NCBI RefSeq assembly: GCF_000741285.1
Contig: NZ_JGZE01000017.1
Location: forward strand, 1 to 50,617
DNA length: 50,617 bases
Origin: Bifidobacterium mongoliense DSM 21395
GTDB lineage: Bacteria > Actinomycetota > Actinomycetes > Actinomycetales > Bifidobacteriaceae
Reading direction: 5' to 3'
Shown: positions 17,413 through 26,420 of the stretch, one piece after another
Position numbering within the stretch: the stretch's first letter is position 1
Layout: each line of letters starts with the position of its first letter
Position numbers and translations under genes: made by a program
The notes under the pieces: generated by a model
Seen by the model: only the letters and a program-made list of their open reading frames with translations
What the model was told of the DNA's origin: nothing
Databases searched by the model: none

Positions 17413-18389
17413 CGCGGCTCCAACGCCATGCTTCCGGTGATGTGCGCGGGGCCGGTGAGCCATACCCGCGACGTTCGTTCGTCCACGTCGACCTGCAGCA
17501 GGCCTCCGGGCACGGTGATCCGCCAATGCCGCACCCCGGTCAGCGCCTGAAGCGTGATCGCCGTGGCGCACAGCCCCGTGCCGCAGGAAAGCGTCTCCCC
17601 CACGCCGCGTTCGTGCACACGCATGGTCGCGGCACCGCGATCCTCCTCGGTCGAATACTCGCTGATCCTCACGAATTCGACGTTCTTCCCGTGCGGCAGG
17701 GCGGGTTCGACGACCGGTTTGCGGGACAGATCCAACGCAGGAACGTCGGGCAGCGTCGTGTCGCGCAACAACGCCCGCAGGGTGTTCCCACGCTCGTCGT
17801 CGGAGCCAATCTCGCCGTGTCCATCCGGAATCTTCCGATCGTCGCCGACCACGACCACGATATGCGGATTGCCCATGTCGACATAGGTGCCGGGACCCAT
17901 CCCCATCACCTCAGGGATGGTCACCCGGTGCCCGCCCAGATCGCCGCGCAGGAACGTCCCCATGTCGACGGTGAACACGTCGTCGCCCAATTCGGGGTGG
18001 TCGGTGTTCGGTCTGATGATCTTCACTCCCCCACGGGTGCCCAGACGCAACGTGCCGTCCGCATCGGTCAGGCCGAGCCGACGCGCCATGAACGTGATGG
18101 CCCGCGTGCCGTTGCCGCACATCTCGGCGAGCGAGCCGTCGGCGTTGCGGTAATCCATGAACCATGTGGCGCCCCCCCGCGCGCACTCCTTGCGCTGCTC
18201 AGCGCTCAGATCGGAGACGTACCGGGGTTCGGTCAGGCGCAGCAGACCGTCGGCGCCGACACCGAAATGCCGGTCGCACAGCCAGCGCGTCTCCTCATCG
18301 GTGGGTTGCCACACCCCCTCGGGATCGTGATACATGACGAAATCATTGCCGGTCGCCTGGGCCTTGAACACGGTGCTGGGAATTGCCAT
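17409..18389 (-). CDS. dapF: Diaminopimelate epimerase
   Basis: DapF converts LL-DAP to meso-DAP for lysine and, where used, peptidoglycan. The catalytic cysteines are C91 in AEMCGNGTRA and C269 in LSCGTGLCA; FKAQATGNDFV and DRHFGVGADGLL are also family text. At 326 residues it is somewhat longer than the usual 275-300, with extra residues around 55-75 and 185-205. It is convergent with the VKOR gene, overlapping by 4 nt, and divergent from murI. Confidence 0.96.
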   Translation of the reverse strand: MAIPSTVFKAQATGNDFVMYHDPEGVWQPTDEETRWLCDRHFGVGADGLLRLTEPRYVSDLSAEQRKECARGGATWFMDYRNADGSLAEMCGNGTRAITFMARRLGLTDADGTLRLGTRGGVKIIRPNTDHPELGDDVFTVDMGTFLRGDLGGHRVTIPEVMGMGPGTYVDMGNPHIVVVVGDDRKIPDGHGEIGSDDERGNTLRALLRDTTLPDVPALDLSRKPVVEPALPHGKNVEFVRISEYSTEEDRGAATMRVHERGVGETLSCGTGLCATAITLQALTGVRHWRITVPGGLLQVDVDERTSRVWLTGPAHITGSMALEPR

Positions 18390-18618
18390 GCCCCTCAGCC
18401 TACCCGTACTCGCCCCCGCCGCCCTGCCGCACCCGCTTCGCTCACGGACGTGCGGGCGTCATCGGTCGCCGGGCTTGGCGACCTGCCTGCTGCCCACTGC
18501 CACTCACGGGACCACGGTCGGCATACGGCCCGCGGAGTAGAATCGGTGTCTTGGCCATGACGGCATGGTCGGCATTCCCGGGTCCATGGGCCCGCTGACG
18601 GCATAGGAGGTTCGGCAG

Positions 18619-19395
18619 ATGACTTCAGACGCGCCCATCGGCGTCTTCGATTCCGGTGTGGGCGGCATATCCGTCATCCGGCAACTGCGGCACGACATGC
18701 CCTCCGAGCGGTTCCTCTTCTTCGGCGATTCGGCCAATGCACCCTACGGCGAGAAGACTCCGGAACGGGTGTGCGAGCTGTCGTTCGCCATCGTCGAACG
18801 ACTCAGGGAACGCGGCGTCAAGGCCGTGGTCATCGCCTGCAACACCGCCACCTCGGCGGCCGCCAAGCAGTTGCGCGAGCATTACGACATGCCCATCATC
18901 GGCATGGAGCCGGCGCTCAAGGTCGCCTGCGACCGTGGGCACGGCACCCCGCAACGCGTCATCGTGGCGGCGACGCCGCTGACGTTGCATGAACACAAAT
19001 TCGCCGCCCTGGTCGACCGGTTCAAGGCCGAACACACCATCCACGCCCAACCCTGCCCCGATCTGGTCACACTGCTCGAACACGGCCGCTTGGGCGATCA
19101 CGAGGCCGTGATGGCCACCCTGCACGGCTACTTCGATCGGTACGATCTCGATGACATCGACTCGGTCGTCCTCGGTTGCACCCATTTCATCTTCTTCCGG
19201 GACTACTTCCGCGAACTGTTGCCCGACCGCATCGCCATCGTCGACGGCAATCCCGGCACCTCGCACCATCTGCGCGAGGTCCTCGCCGAACGCGACGCCC
19301 TGGCCCACGCCGACGTCACCGGTGGGGTCGAACTGAGCAACTCCGACACCAGCATGCGCATGACCACGCTCGCACGGTCCCTGCTCGATCGCTGA
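18619..19395 (+). CDS. murI: Glutamate racemase
   Basis: MurI makes D-glutamate for peptidoglycan. The text [31 protein letters not shown]74 in [11 protein letters not shown] and C187 in VLGCTHF gives both catalytic cysteines. The 258 residues match the family length. AGGAGG lies 7-8 nt before the ATG. The 229-bp gap from dapF holds only the two divergent promoter regions, and no gene was seen in it. Confidence 0.97.
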   Translation: MTSDAPIGVFDSGVGGISVIRQLRHDMPSERFLFFGDSANAPYGEKTPERVCELSFAIVERLRERGVKAVVIACNTATSAAAKQLREHYDMPIIGMEPALKVACDRGHGTPQRVIVAATPLTLHEHKFAALVDRFKAEHTIHAQPCPDLVTLLEHGRLGDHEAVMATLHGYFDRYDLDDIDSVVLGCTHFIFFRDYFRELLPDRIAIVDGNPGTSHHLREVLAERDALAHADVTGGVELSNSDTSMRMTTLARSLLDR

Positions 19396-19472
19396 CGCAA
19401 CGACCGCCGCACGCCCCGTTCTTCGCCCTGGCTGCGTATGCTCGGGGGTGACATTCGAGGAAAGGATCTGCC

Positions 19473-20315
19473 ATGGGCAAGACTGCGCTGATCGATGTGG
19501 GTGGAGGATTCCGGGCCATTTTCGGCGCCGGCGTCATGGACCGTTGCCTCGAGCTCGGCATCGACTTCGACCATTGTTACGGGGTCTCGGCGGGCAGTGC
19601 CAACATGACGTCCTTCATCGCACGCCAGCACGGGCGGAACCACAAGTTCTACACGGAATACGCGTTCCGCCGCGAATACGCGAGCGCGACGAACTTCATC
19701 AAGGACCGCAACTTCGTGCACCTCGATTACGTGTACGGCGACCTGTCGAACCACGACGGCGAATACCCGCTGGACTTCGACGCGTTCGAGCGCAACCCCA
19801 CCGGATTCACCGTGGTGGCGTGTGACGCGGAAGACGGCTCGACCAGATATTTCGAGAAATCCGACTTCGGGTTTGACAGCTTCGATCCGGTCAAAGCGTC
19901 GAGCTCCGTGCCCGTCGCCTGCCGGCCCTACGTCATCGACGGCGTGCCCTATTACGACGGTGGCATCAGCGACCCGGTGCCGGTGCAGAAGGCCGTGGAT
20001 GACGGCTGCGACCGCATTGTGCTCGTCCTCACCCGGCTCAAGGACGTACTGCGTGAGCAGAAGCCCGATCTCGGCCCTTCGCGCATCCTGCGCCGCAGCT
20101 ATCCCGCCGCCGCGGAACGCTTGCTGGAACGCTACCGGACCTACAACGACGAGGTCGCCCTCGCCAAGCGCTACGAGGACGAGGGACGGGTGCTGATCCT
20201 GGCCCCCGATGACCTATACGGCCTATCGACCCTGAACAAGAGTTTCGAAGGCCTCGAACGCATGTACCGCAAGGGGTACGCGGAGGCCGGGCGCATCCGC
20301 CGCTTCCTCGACTGA
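19473..20315 (+). CDS. Patatin-like phospholipase
   Basis: A YjjU/RssA-type patatin of 280 residues. It opens with LIDVGGGFRAIFGAGVMDRCLE (glycine-rich oxyanion loop), has the nucleophile S39 in GVSAGS and the partner D162 in YYDGGISDPVP. The likely activity is lipid acyl hydrolysis in the cytosol; the substrate is unknown. GAAAGGA precedes the ATG. It follows murI on the same strand with a 77-nt gap and is convergent with the SPFH gene. Confidence 0.93.
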   Translation: MGKTALIDVGGGFRAIFGAGVMDRCLELGIDFDHCYGVSAGSANMTSFIARQHGRNHKFYTEYAFRREYASATNFIKDRNFVHLDYVYGDLSNHDGEYPLDFDAFERNPTGFTVVACDAEDGSTRYFEKSDFGFDSFDPVKASSSVPVACRPYVIDGVPYYDGGISDPVPVQKAVDDGCDRIVLVLTRLKDVLREQKPDLGPSRILRRSYPAAAERLLERYRTYNDEVALAKRYEDEGRVLILAPDDLYGLSTLNKSFEGLERMYRKGYAEAGRIRRFLD

Positions 20316-20316
20316 T

Positions 20317-20404
20317 CGGTAGGGGGCAGGCTGCGGGGCACCCGCATCGATGCCTCCGCCACTGTCGTTTGGTGCCGATTCGGCCGAATACGGCTCCCCT
20401 ACCG
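20317..20404. terminator. Structured region between convergent patatin and SPFH genes
   Basis: TGCGGG (20332-20337) and CCCGCA (20341-20346) form a tight hairpin just after the patatin stop. CGGTAGGGG (20317-20325) is also matched by CCCCTACCG (20396-20404), which overlaps the SPFH stop codon. Together these probably terminate both transcripts. Confidence 0.45.
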
Positions 20405-21328
20405 CGGCTTGACCGTGGTTGTCTTCTCATCGCCCGACGTGGAGGCGGTGAGCATCGCGGCGGTGATCTGGTTGTACATGTCCTGGTACCCGGAGGGCGT
20501 CGAGGCCGGCAGCACGACGGTCTTGGCGTTGTTGGACTCGCTCAGGGAGCGCAGCACGTCGAGGTACTGGTTGAACAACACCACGTTGTTGACGTCGACG
20601 ATGCTCATGCCGACCGCCTGCAAGCTCTTGATCTGGTCGACGATGCCGTTGGCGATCTCGCGCCGGTAGTTCGCCTGTCCCTCACCCTGCAGCCGTGTCT
20701 TCTCGGCCTCCGCGGCGGCCTGCGTCTCGATCTGGATGCGCAGCGCCTCAGCACGCTGCCGGGTCGCCTCCTTCTCGCGCTGGGCCGCGTTGATGGAATC
20801 CATGGCACTCTTGACCTGGCCGCTGGGGTCGATGGCCGTGATCAGCGTCTTGACGACGGTGAAGCCGAAGCGCGCCATCTCGATGCCGACGGTCTTCTGC
20901 ACATCGGCGGCCACGTCGTCCTTGCGCGCGAACGCGTCGTCGAGGGTCAGCGCGGGGATGGCGGAACGCAGCGCGTCCTCCATGTAGGAACGCAGCTGGC
21001 CAGCAGGGTCGCGCAGCTCGTAGTAGGCCGTCGCGACGTTCTCCGGGTTCACGCGGAACTGCGTGGAGGCGACGACGGTGACGAAGACGTTGTCGAGCGT
21101 CTTGGTCTCAAGCTTGACGTTGAGCTGGTTGACGCGCATGTTCGTCTTCATGGCGATGCGGTCGACGACGGGGATCTTCATATGGATGCCCGCGAACTGT
21201 ACCTTGTGCAGTTTGCCGAACCGCTCGATGATGTAGGCCTGCTGCTGCGGCACGATGTACAGCGACAGGATGAGGATCACGATGATGACCGCCAGAACGA
21301 TCAAGAGGAAGAATAATGCACCACTCAC
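20399..21328 (-). CDS. SPFH/band-7 (stomatin-like) membrane protein
   Basis: A 309-residue protein with one N-terminal membrane helix (FFLLIVLAVIIVILILSLYIV), a band-7 domain (IVPQQQAYIIERFGKLHKVQFAGIHMKIPVVDRIA) and a coiled-coil rich in A, E, Q and R (REKEATRQRAEALRIQIETQAAAEAEKTRLQ). Such proteins oligomerise in membrane microdomains. The start is GTG 21328 with AAGGAG 6 nt upstream; the frame extends upstream but without signal. It lacks the usual adjacent NfeD gene. It reads in the same direction as the crcB operon, 83 nt behind it. Confidence 0.92.
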   Translation of the reverse strand: MSGALFFLLIVLAVIIVILILSLYIVPQQQAYIIERFGKLHKVQFAGIHMKIPVVDRIAMKTNMRVNQLNVKLETKTLDNVFVTVVASTQFRVNPENVATAYYELRDPAGQLRSYMEDALRSAIPALTLDDAFARKDDVAADVQKTVGIEMARFGFTVVKTLITAIDPSGQVKSAMDSINAAQREKEATRQRAEALRIQIETQAAAEAEKTRLQGEGQANYRREIANGIVDQIKSLQAVGMSIVDVNNVVLFNQYLDVLRSLSESNNAKTVVLPASTPSGYQDMYNQITAAMLTASTSGDEKTTTVKPR

Positions 21329-21411
21329 GATATGCTCCTTACGACGACGCCGGCACCCGTCTGGGGCCGGAAAATGGTGGCCCCATCCTACCAGCCCGGG
21401 CTGCGTATGCG

Positions 21412-21771
21412 TCAGGTGAAGAGCATGAATCCCATGAGCGTGGCCAACACGCTGAGTACCAACATGCCGCCCGTATGTACCAGCGCCTCCAATGGCTTGC
21501 CGGCGCGGATGAGCCGCACACCCTCGACGCTGGCGGTGCTGAAGGTGGAATAGCCGCCCAGGAAGCCGGTGCCCACGATCAGACGGAACTGTTCGGATCC
21601 GATATTCGAGGCCACCCAGCCCGCGACCATGCCCATGAGCAGGCAGGCGGTCAGGTTCACGACCAAGGTGCCCAACGGAAAGGAGAGACGGTTGCGTCTG
21701 TTGACCCACGCATCGACCAGGAACCGGCAGACCGCGCCGAGGCCTCCGCATAGCGCTGCGATGACGATCAT
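21412..21771 (-). CDS. crcB: CrcB/Fluc fluoride channel, second subunit
   Basis: A 119-residue four-helix protein with the CrcB signature: GGLGAVCRFLVD, FPLGTLVVNLTACLLMG, and GFLGGYSTFSTASVEG. Fluc channels expel fluoride as antiparallel dimers. Two adjacent crcB genes overlapping by ATGA usually encode the two halves of a heterodimer. It is last in the operon USP-crcB-crcB behind a fluoride riboswitch. Confidence 0.95.
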   Translation of the reverse strand: MIVIAALCGGLGAVCRFLVDAWVNRRNRLSFPLGTLVVNLTACLLMGMVAGWVASNIGSEQFRLIVGTGFLGGYSTFSTASVEGVRLIRAGKPLEALVHTGGMLVLSVLATLMGFMLFT

Positions 21772-22259
21772 CGGTCATCACCCCTGCGAGCATCGGTGTC
21801 GGTTCGTTCGGTGCCGCCCGCGATCGCCCCGCGACGGGTCGCCAGCCGGGAACCCGCCCACACACCGAGGCCCGCGCACACGAGACCGACCAGCACGCTG
21901 GAGACGAGATAGGCCATGCCCAGCAGGAACTCGTGGTGCGTCAGCCGCGTATCGCTTTCGAGGATGAACGTGCTGTAGGTCGTGTAGCCGCCGATAACGC
22001 CGGTGCCGAGACCGAGTCGCCACAACTTGTGCGAGCCCACGTCCTCACCGGTCTGCGCGAAGTATTCGAGCAGGCAGCCGAGTATGAACGCACCCGTGAG
22101 GTTGATGAGCATCGTCATCCACGGCCAGGCCACCGCCGAGGGCTGGAGCGTGCCAAGCGTGATGCGCACGCCGGACCCCAAGCAGCCCCCGACGAATACC
22201 GCGAGACAGGACCACACGGTCATATGTCGTATCGCATCATGGTCATGCACGCGTGTCAT
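21768..22259 (-). CDS. crcB: CrcB/Fluc fluoride channel, first subunit
   Basis: The 163-residue protein has GGCLGSGVRITLGTL, PWMTMLINLTGAFILGCLLEYF and GVIGGYTTYSTFILES, the CrcB helices with the conserved asparagine and the TYSTF phenylalanine-serine track. It carries about 15 extra residues at the start and a charged tail of about 25. It overlaps the USP gene stop (ATGA at 22259) and the second crcB start (ATGA at 21768), so all three are translationally coupled. Confidence 0.95.
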   Translation of the reverse strand: MTRVHDHDAIRHMTVWSCLAVFVGGCLGSGVRITLGTLQPSAVAWPWMTMLINLTGAFILGCLLEYFAQTGEDVGSHKLWRLGLGTGVIGGYTTYSTFILESDTRLTHHEFLLGMAYLVSSVLVGLVCAGLGVWAGSRLATRRGAIAGGTERTDTDARRGDDR

Positions 22260-23038
22260 CCGCGCGCCTCCTTACTTGTTGCGGTCTTCGGCAGAGCCGT
22301 TCCGTTCCGCACACCGCCGTTGTCCACATCACCGGCCGTCACACCGCCTGTTCGCACACCACTTGTTGGCACATCGTCGGGTTCTTCGGCGCCGGGCGCC
22401 TCCACGCCGCCGGCCTTCGTGTCGTCTGCGCTGAATCCGGCGCCCGTGTGATGCGAAGCATAGCGTGCATCACGAAGCGGGATGACCACGACGGGAACCG
22501 ATTGCGTGTGTTCGAGTCGCACGGAGATCGAACCACGGACCCATTCATTGACGGCCGCGGCCGGACCGCGTTCGCGCGTACCCACGACGATTGCGGCGGC
22601 GCCAAGCTTACGGGCCTCCGCGGCGAGCCGATCGGCAGGGTCCCCGCTCACACGCGCGTAGGTGGCATGGACGCCGTGCGACTGAATCAACCCCGTCATG
22701 CGACGTTTGAATTCGCCGGCCTCGCCATGCTCGCCGTCAGCCTCTCCGCCATCGTCAGCAACATCTTCAGAGACGTCGCCGGCGACGTACAGGAAGGAGA
22801 TGCGGTGCACCAGACCCGCCTCGGCCCACCGCAACACCAGATTGACCACACGGTCCGGCTGCCGGGGTGTCACACCGACGACGACTGTACAGGCGTCATA
22901 CCCACGCCCCGTCGCATCGAGATCCTGCAACATGCGGGACCTGTCCACGGCAGAGGAATCGGCGTCGTGGGAACCGGCTTCAGTACCAACCCGTGTGTCG
23001 TCAGGAAGCCCTGTGATTGGAATATCGGATATCGTCAT
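22256..23038 (-). CDS. Universal-stress-protein-like domain protein in fluoride operon
   Basis: The 260-residue protein has a USP-like core: TVVVGVTPRQPDRVVNLVLRWA, a segment LGAAAIVVGTRERGPAAAVNEWVRGSISVRLEHTQSVPVVVIPL. The latter mirrors the GSRGxxGxxxxxxGSVSxxVxxxxxxPVLVV pattern, with RERG in place of the usual G-x-R-G-x-G. The C-terminal 60 residues are disordered, with TGGV-like repeats. GGAGGAG lies 6 nt before the ATG at 23038. UspA-type genes are known members of fluoride-riboswitch regulons, which fits the riboswitch just upstream. Confidence 0.82.
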   Translation of the reverse strand: MTISDIPITGLPDDTRVGTEAGSHDADSSAVDRSRMLQDLDATGRGYDACTVVVGVTPRQPDRVVNLVLRWAEAGLVHRISFLYVAGDVSEDVADDGGEADGEHGEAGEFKRRMTGLIQSHGVHATYARVSGDPADRLAAEARKLGAAAIVVGTRERGPAAAVNEWVRGSISVRLEHTQSVPVVVIPLRDARYASHHTGAGFSADDTKAGGVEAPGAEEPDDVPTSGVRTGGVTAGDVDNGGVRNGTALPKTATSKEARG

Positions 23039-23074
23039 ACGCGCTCCTCCCGCAATATGCCCATGGCGACGCGT
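23039..23074 (-). promoter_or_regulatory. Possible RBS-sequestering hairpin of the fluoride switch
   Basis: ACGCG on the minus strand (23070-23074 on the plus) can pair with CGCGT placed between the GGAGGAG Shine-Dalgarno and the ATG (23039-23043). The pairing would enclose the ribosome-binding site. It is a plausible translational expression platform; nothing proves it is used. Confidence 0.4.
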
Positions 23075-23096
23075 GGTCACAATCGATGACAGATTG

Positions 23097-23156
23097 AGTA
23101 GGAACCATCAGCGTTATGCGGTTTGGACACGAAGTCCGGGCGGGATCCATCACCAC
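23097..23156 (-). ncRNA. Fluoride riboswitch (crcB motif)
   Basis: On the minus strand the order is GGTG, the 8-nt loop ATGGATCC, CGCC, a hairpin GGAC-TTCGT-GTCC, AAAC, a short CGCATAACG element, then CTGATGGTTCCTAC. This matches the fluoride aptamer: stem P1 (GGTG with CGCC, one G-U), a loop of the same length as in Thermotoga, the AAAC joint, and a 3' segment that pairs back to the loop as a pseudoknot (GGATCC with GGTTCC, one U-U mismatch). The 14-nt hairpin between P1 and AAAC is not in the typical motif. It sits about 60 nt upstream of USP-crcB-crcB, the expected regulon. Confidence 0.8.
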
Positions 23157-23304
23157 TGGCTGCCAGCTTACCACCGGTCGGTGTCACCATCCAGTGTCAC
23201 GGGCGGCGCGCCGGCCACGCACCGCACAGTCAGTTGTGGATACTCGGCGCGCCACGTAATACGCCACTCGTTGCGCCACGCCACGCGCCGAAGCGCCCGA
23301 TACA

Positions 23305-26199
23305 CTACTCGGTGCGCAACGCCGTGGCAGGATCCTGCTTCGCGGCCTTCCTCGACGGGATGAGCCCGCCGATCAGCGTGAGCACGATGCTGAGCACCAC
23401 GAGGATGACACCGGCCGAAAGCGGCAGCGCCGCATTGACCTGATCGGTTCCCATCGCATGATGCAGGATCGCATTGCCGGGCACGATCAGAATCAACGTG
23501 ATGCCGACGCCCAGGATGCCCGCAAGCAGACCGATGATGCCGGTCTCCGCGTTGAATACCTGCGAGACGTTGCGCTTCGAGGCGCCCATGGCGCGCAGGA
23601 TGCCGATCTCCTTGGTGCGCTCGAGCACGGAGATGTACGTGATGATGCCGATCATGATCGACGACACGACGAGCGAGACGCCGACGAAGGCGATGAGGAC
23701 ATAAGTGATGACGTTGATGATGGTCGTCACGGAGTTCATCATGAGCCCCACGTAATCGGTGTACGTGATCTTGTCGTCCTTCGCGGCCTTGGCGTTGTAA
23801 TGGTCGATCGAATCGGAGATTCCGTTCTTCGCCTCGAAGCTGTCCGCGTAGATCTTGATCGAGCTGGGGGCGTCGCGGCTCAGGACGCCGAAGGTGGAAA
23901 GGTTGTCCTGGTAGCTGCTGGTGGGCACGATCTTGCTGTACAGCCCGACCAGATCCGCCTGCGGGGCGGTGGCGATGTACGCGTCGTACCGCTCGGCGAG
24001 CTGCTGCTCGCTCATCTCGCCGAGCGCCGCCGCGCCGTTCCCAGCGGCCCCCTGTTCGGCGTTCTGCTGCGCCAACGCACCCGGCTCCATGGTCGACGCA
24101 CCCGGAGTCGTCGCCCCCTGCTGACCGGTGGCACCCTGGGACGCCGCGCCACCGTTCTGGTTGGCGTCCGCCTGGGCCATCTGGCTCTTGGCCATATCGG
24201 CCTTCTGGCTCACCCCGAGCGAGGCGACGTACGCCTTAGCGTCGGCGGCCTTGGCGGCATCGTCGGCGGGGTTGAACGTGAGGCCGTTGAGGATGTTGTG
24301 CGCCTCATCGGCCTTCTGCGCGGTCACGACCGGGCTGTCGTTCGCTTGGTCGATGAGGTAGTTGGTGAGCGCGGCGGTGTAGCCGACACCGGCCTGCAAC
24401 GGCGTGGCTTTGGCGCCATCGACGGGCTTGATCACGCCGACGATCTGCAGCGGCACCGCGTCATCCATGAGTTTGCTGATTTCGGAGGCGTCGTCGCCGA
24501 CGTAGCGGAATCGTCCGTCGTCGCCCTTCACGTATTCATGCGACGCGGGCAGCAGCTTGAGCGGCTGGTCCATGGCCTTCGCGTAGTCGATCTTGCCGAT
24601 CTTGGGGTCCACGGCCTTGCCGGCATTGACCTCGGCCATCATGGCGGTGTAGTCGCTGGCCGGCAGCATGCCGAGCTCGTAGAGCGTCGTGAGCGGTATG
24701 GCATTGTTGCCGTCGAGCACGAGCACAACCTGGTTGCGGTTCTTCGCCCAGGTGCCGTGCACGACACGATAGTTGTCGGTGATCACCTTGCTGACCGTCT
24801 CGGATCCCTTGCCCGCCATGATCTCGTGGAAGGCCTCGGGCGAGGTGTTGCCCTGGCTCTTGCCGGTCAGAGTCGCCATCTGGGTGGACTGCATGGCCGA
24901 GAAGTCACCGGTCTGTGCGCCGTTCATGCCGGCGATCTTGTTGGCCACCGAGGTGCCGGAGTCCCCCACGCTCACGCCATCCGCATTGACCAGCGCGCCG
25001 GTGGGGTCGTGGCTGAACACGGAGAAGCGCGCGTCGTAGGAGTACTGCACCCCCGCCTTGCCGATGTACTGCCGCACCTCGCTCTTGGGATTGTCGAGAT
25101 AACGCTTGAACGCCGTGAGGTTGTTCGTCGCGATGCTGCTCGTCAGGCCCGAGGCGCGCTTGATGCTGCTGGTATCGGGGTATATCGCGTGACGCTTGTT
25201 GGACGTCTTGGCCTGATCTTCGGCGTTGCGCTGGCCGGATTCGATCATCTTCGACAGATCCCATGCCTGCTGGTCGATGGTCAGCGGGTAGGCGGTCATG
25301 GTGTCGCGCTGGATGTTGGCGATGTAGGTGTTCACGCCGTTCGACACGGACATGATGAGCGCGATGCCGATGATGCCAATCGATCCGGCGAAAGAGGTCA
25401 GGAAGGTGCGCGCCTTCTTGGTGCGCAGGTTGTTGAAGCTCAGCGCCAGGGAGGTGGCGAACGACATGGAGGCTCGGCCGAGGTTGCGGTGGACCGCCGG
25501 GGCGTGCGCGGTCTCGTCGACCTCGTAGGGGTCGGTGTCGTCGCGGATCGTGCCATCGCGCAGCGAGACCACACGCGTGGCGTATTCACGCGCCAGTTCG
25601 GGGTTGTGCGTGACCATCACGACGAGCCGGTCCTTGGCGACATCGCGCAGCAGGTCCATGATCTGGACGGACGTGTCCGAATCCAAGGCACCGGTCGGCT
25701 CGTCGGCGAGCACGATGTCGGGGTCGTTGACCAGGGCGCGGGCGATGGCCACGCGCTGCATCTGGCCGCCGGAGAGCTGGTTGGGCTTCTTGTTGATGTG
25801 ATCGCCGAGACCGACTTTCACCAGCGCCTCACGCGCCTTCTCGCGGCGCTGCGCACGTGAGACGCCGGAGATGGTGAGTGCGAGCTCGACGTTCGAAAGG
25901 ATCGTCTGGTGGCCGATGAGGTTGTAGCTCTGGAACACGAAACCGATGGTGTGGTTGCGGTAGGAATCCCAGTCGCGGTCCTTGTACTGCTTCGTGGAGG
26001 TGCCGTTGATCACCAAATCGCCGCTGTCGTAGCGGTCGAGGCCGCCGACGATGTTGAGCAGGGTCGTCTTGCCCGAACCGGAGGGGCCGAGGATCGCGAC
26101 GAACTCGCTGTCGCGCAAGTTGAGCGAAACATGGTCGAGGGCCTGCTGCACGAACCCGCCGGTGTCGTATTGTTTGGAGATTTCCTTGATCTGAAGCAC
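23305..26199 (-). CDS. MacB-like ABC transporter, fused ATPase and FtsX permease
   Basis: One polypeptide of 964 residues. The N-terminal ATPase has Walker A GPSGSGKT (38-45), Q90, LSGGQ (142-146) and Walker B VLADEP (163-168). The permease follows, with a first helix at [20 protein letters not shown], a very large external domain of about 450 residues, and three final FtsX helices ([58 protein letters not shown]). The external part includes a Q, G and A-rich linker. The GTG at 26199 follows GGAAGG and matches the family start ([11 protein letters not shown]); ATG 26214 is an alternative. Substrate unknown; peptide or lipoprotein handling is typical. Confidence 0.9.
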   Translation of the reverse strand: MLQIKEISKQYDTGGFVQQALDHVSLNLRDSEFVAILGPSGSGKTTLLNIVGGLDRYDSGDLVINGTSTKQYKDRDWDSYRNHTIGFVFQSYNLIGHQTILSNVELALTISGVSRAQRREKAREALVKVGLGDHINKKPNQLSGGQMQRVAIARALVNDPDIVLADEPTGALDSDTSVQIMDLLRDVAKDRLVVMVTHNPELAREYATRVVSLRDGTIRDDTDPYEVDETAHAPAVHRNLGRASMSFATSLALSFNNLRTKKARTFLTSFAGSIGIIGIALIMSVSNGVNTYIANIQRDTMTAYPLTIDQQAWDLSKMIESGQRNAEDQAKTSNKRHAIYPDTSSIKRASGLTSSIATNNLTAFKRYLDNPKSEVRQYIGKAGVQYSYDARFSVFSHDPTGALVNADGVSVGDSGTSVANKIAGMNGAQTGDFSAMQSTQMATLTGKSQGNTSPEAFHEIMAGKGSETVSKVITDNYRVVHGTWAKNRNQVVLVLDGNNAIPLTTLYELGMLPASDYTAMMAEVNAGKAVDPKIGKIDYAKAMDQPLKLLPASHEYVKGDDGRFRYVGDDASEISKLMDDAVPLQIVGVIKPVDGAKATPLQAGVGYTAALTNYLIDQANDSPVVTAQKADEAHNILNGLTFNPADDAAKAADAKAYVASLGVSQKADMAKSQMAQADANQNGGAASQGATGQQGATTPGASTMEPGALAQQNAEQGAAGNGAAALGEMSEQQLAERYDAYIATAPQADLVGLYSKIVPTSSYQDNLSTFGVLSRDAPSSIKIYADSFEAKNGISDSIDHYNAKAAKDDKITYTDYVGLMMNSVTTIINVITYVLIAFVGVSLVVSSIMIGIITYISVLERTKEIGILRAMGASKRNVSQVFNAETGIIGLLAGILGVGITLILIVPGNAILHHAMGTDQVNAALPLSAGVILVVLSIVLTLIGGLIPSRKAAKQDPATALRTE

Positions 26200-26420
26200 G
26201 AGGCGCCTTCCCATGATGTGGTCGACGATCCAATCGACGGTAAGCAACCCTACCGTATGGTTATGATTCGCTGTCGATAAAACCGTCCATGGCCCATGGT
26301 GAGGATAATGGTGACTGTGGCGATGACGAATGGCCGGCGGGCGACGACGACAGCCGCCGACGACCCCGGACACGACCGACATCCAACGATCAACGAAGAA
26401 CATACGACACGGGAGCACCC

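Noticed and set aside
23458..25860. 800-codon plus-strand open frame inside the MacB-like gene
   Set aside because: Its composition (H, D, R, V, G runs) is the reverse reading of the ABC gene; no domain is visible.
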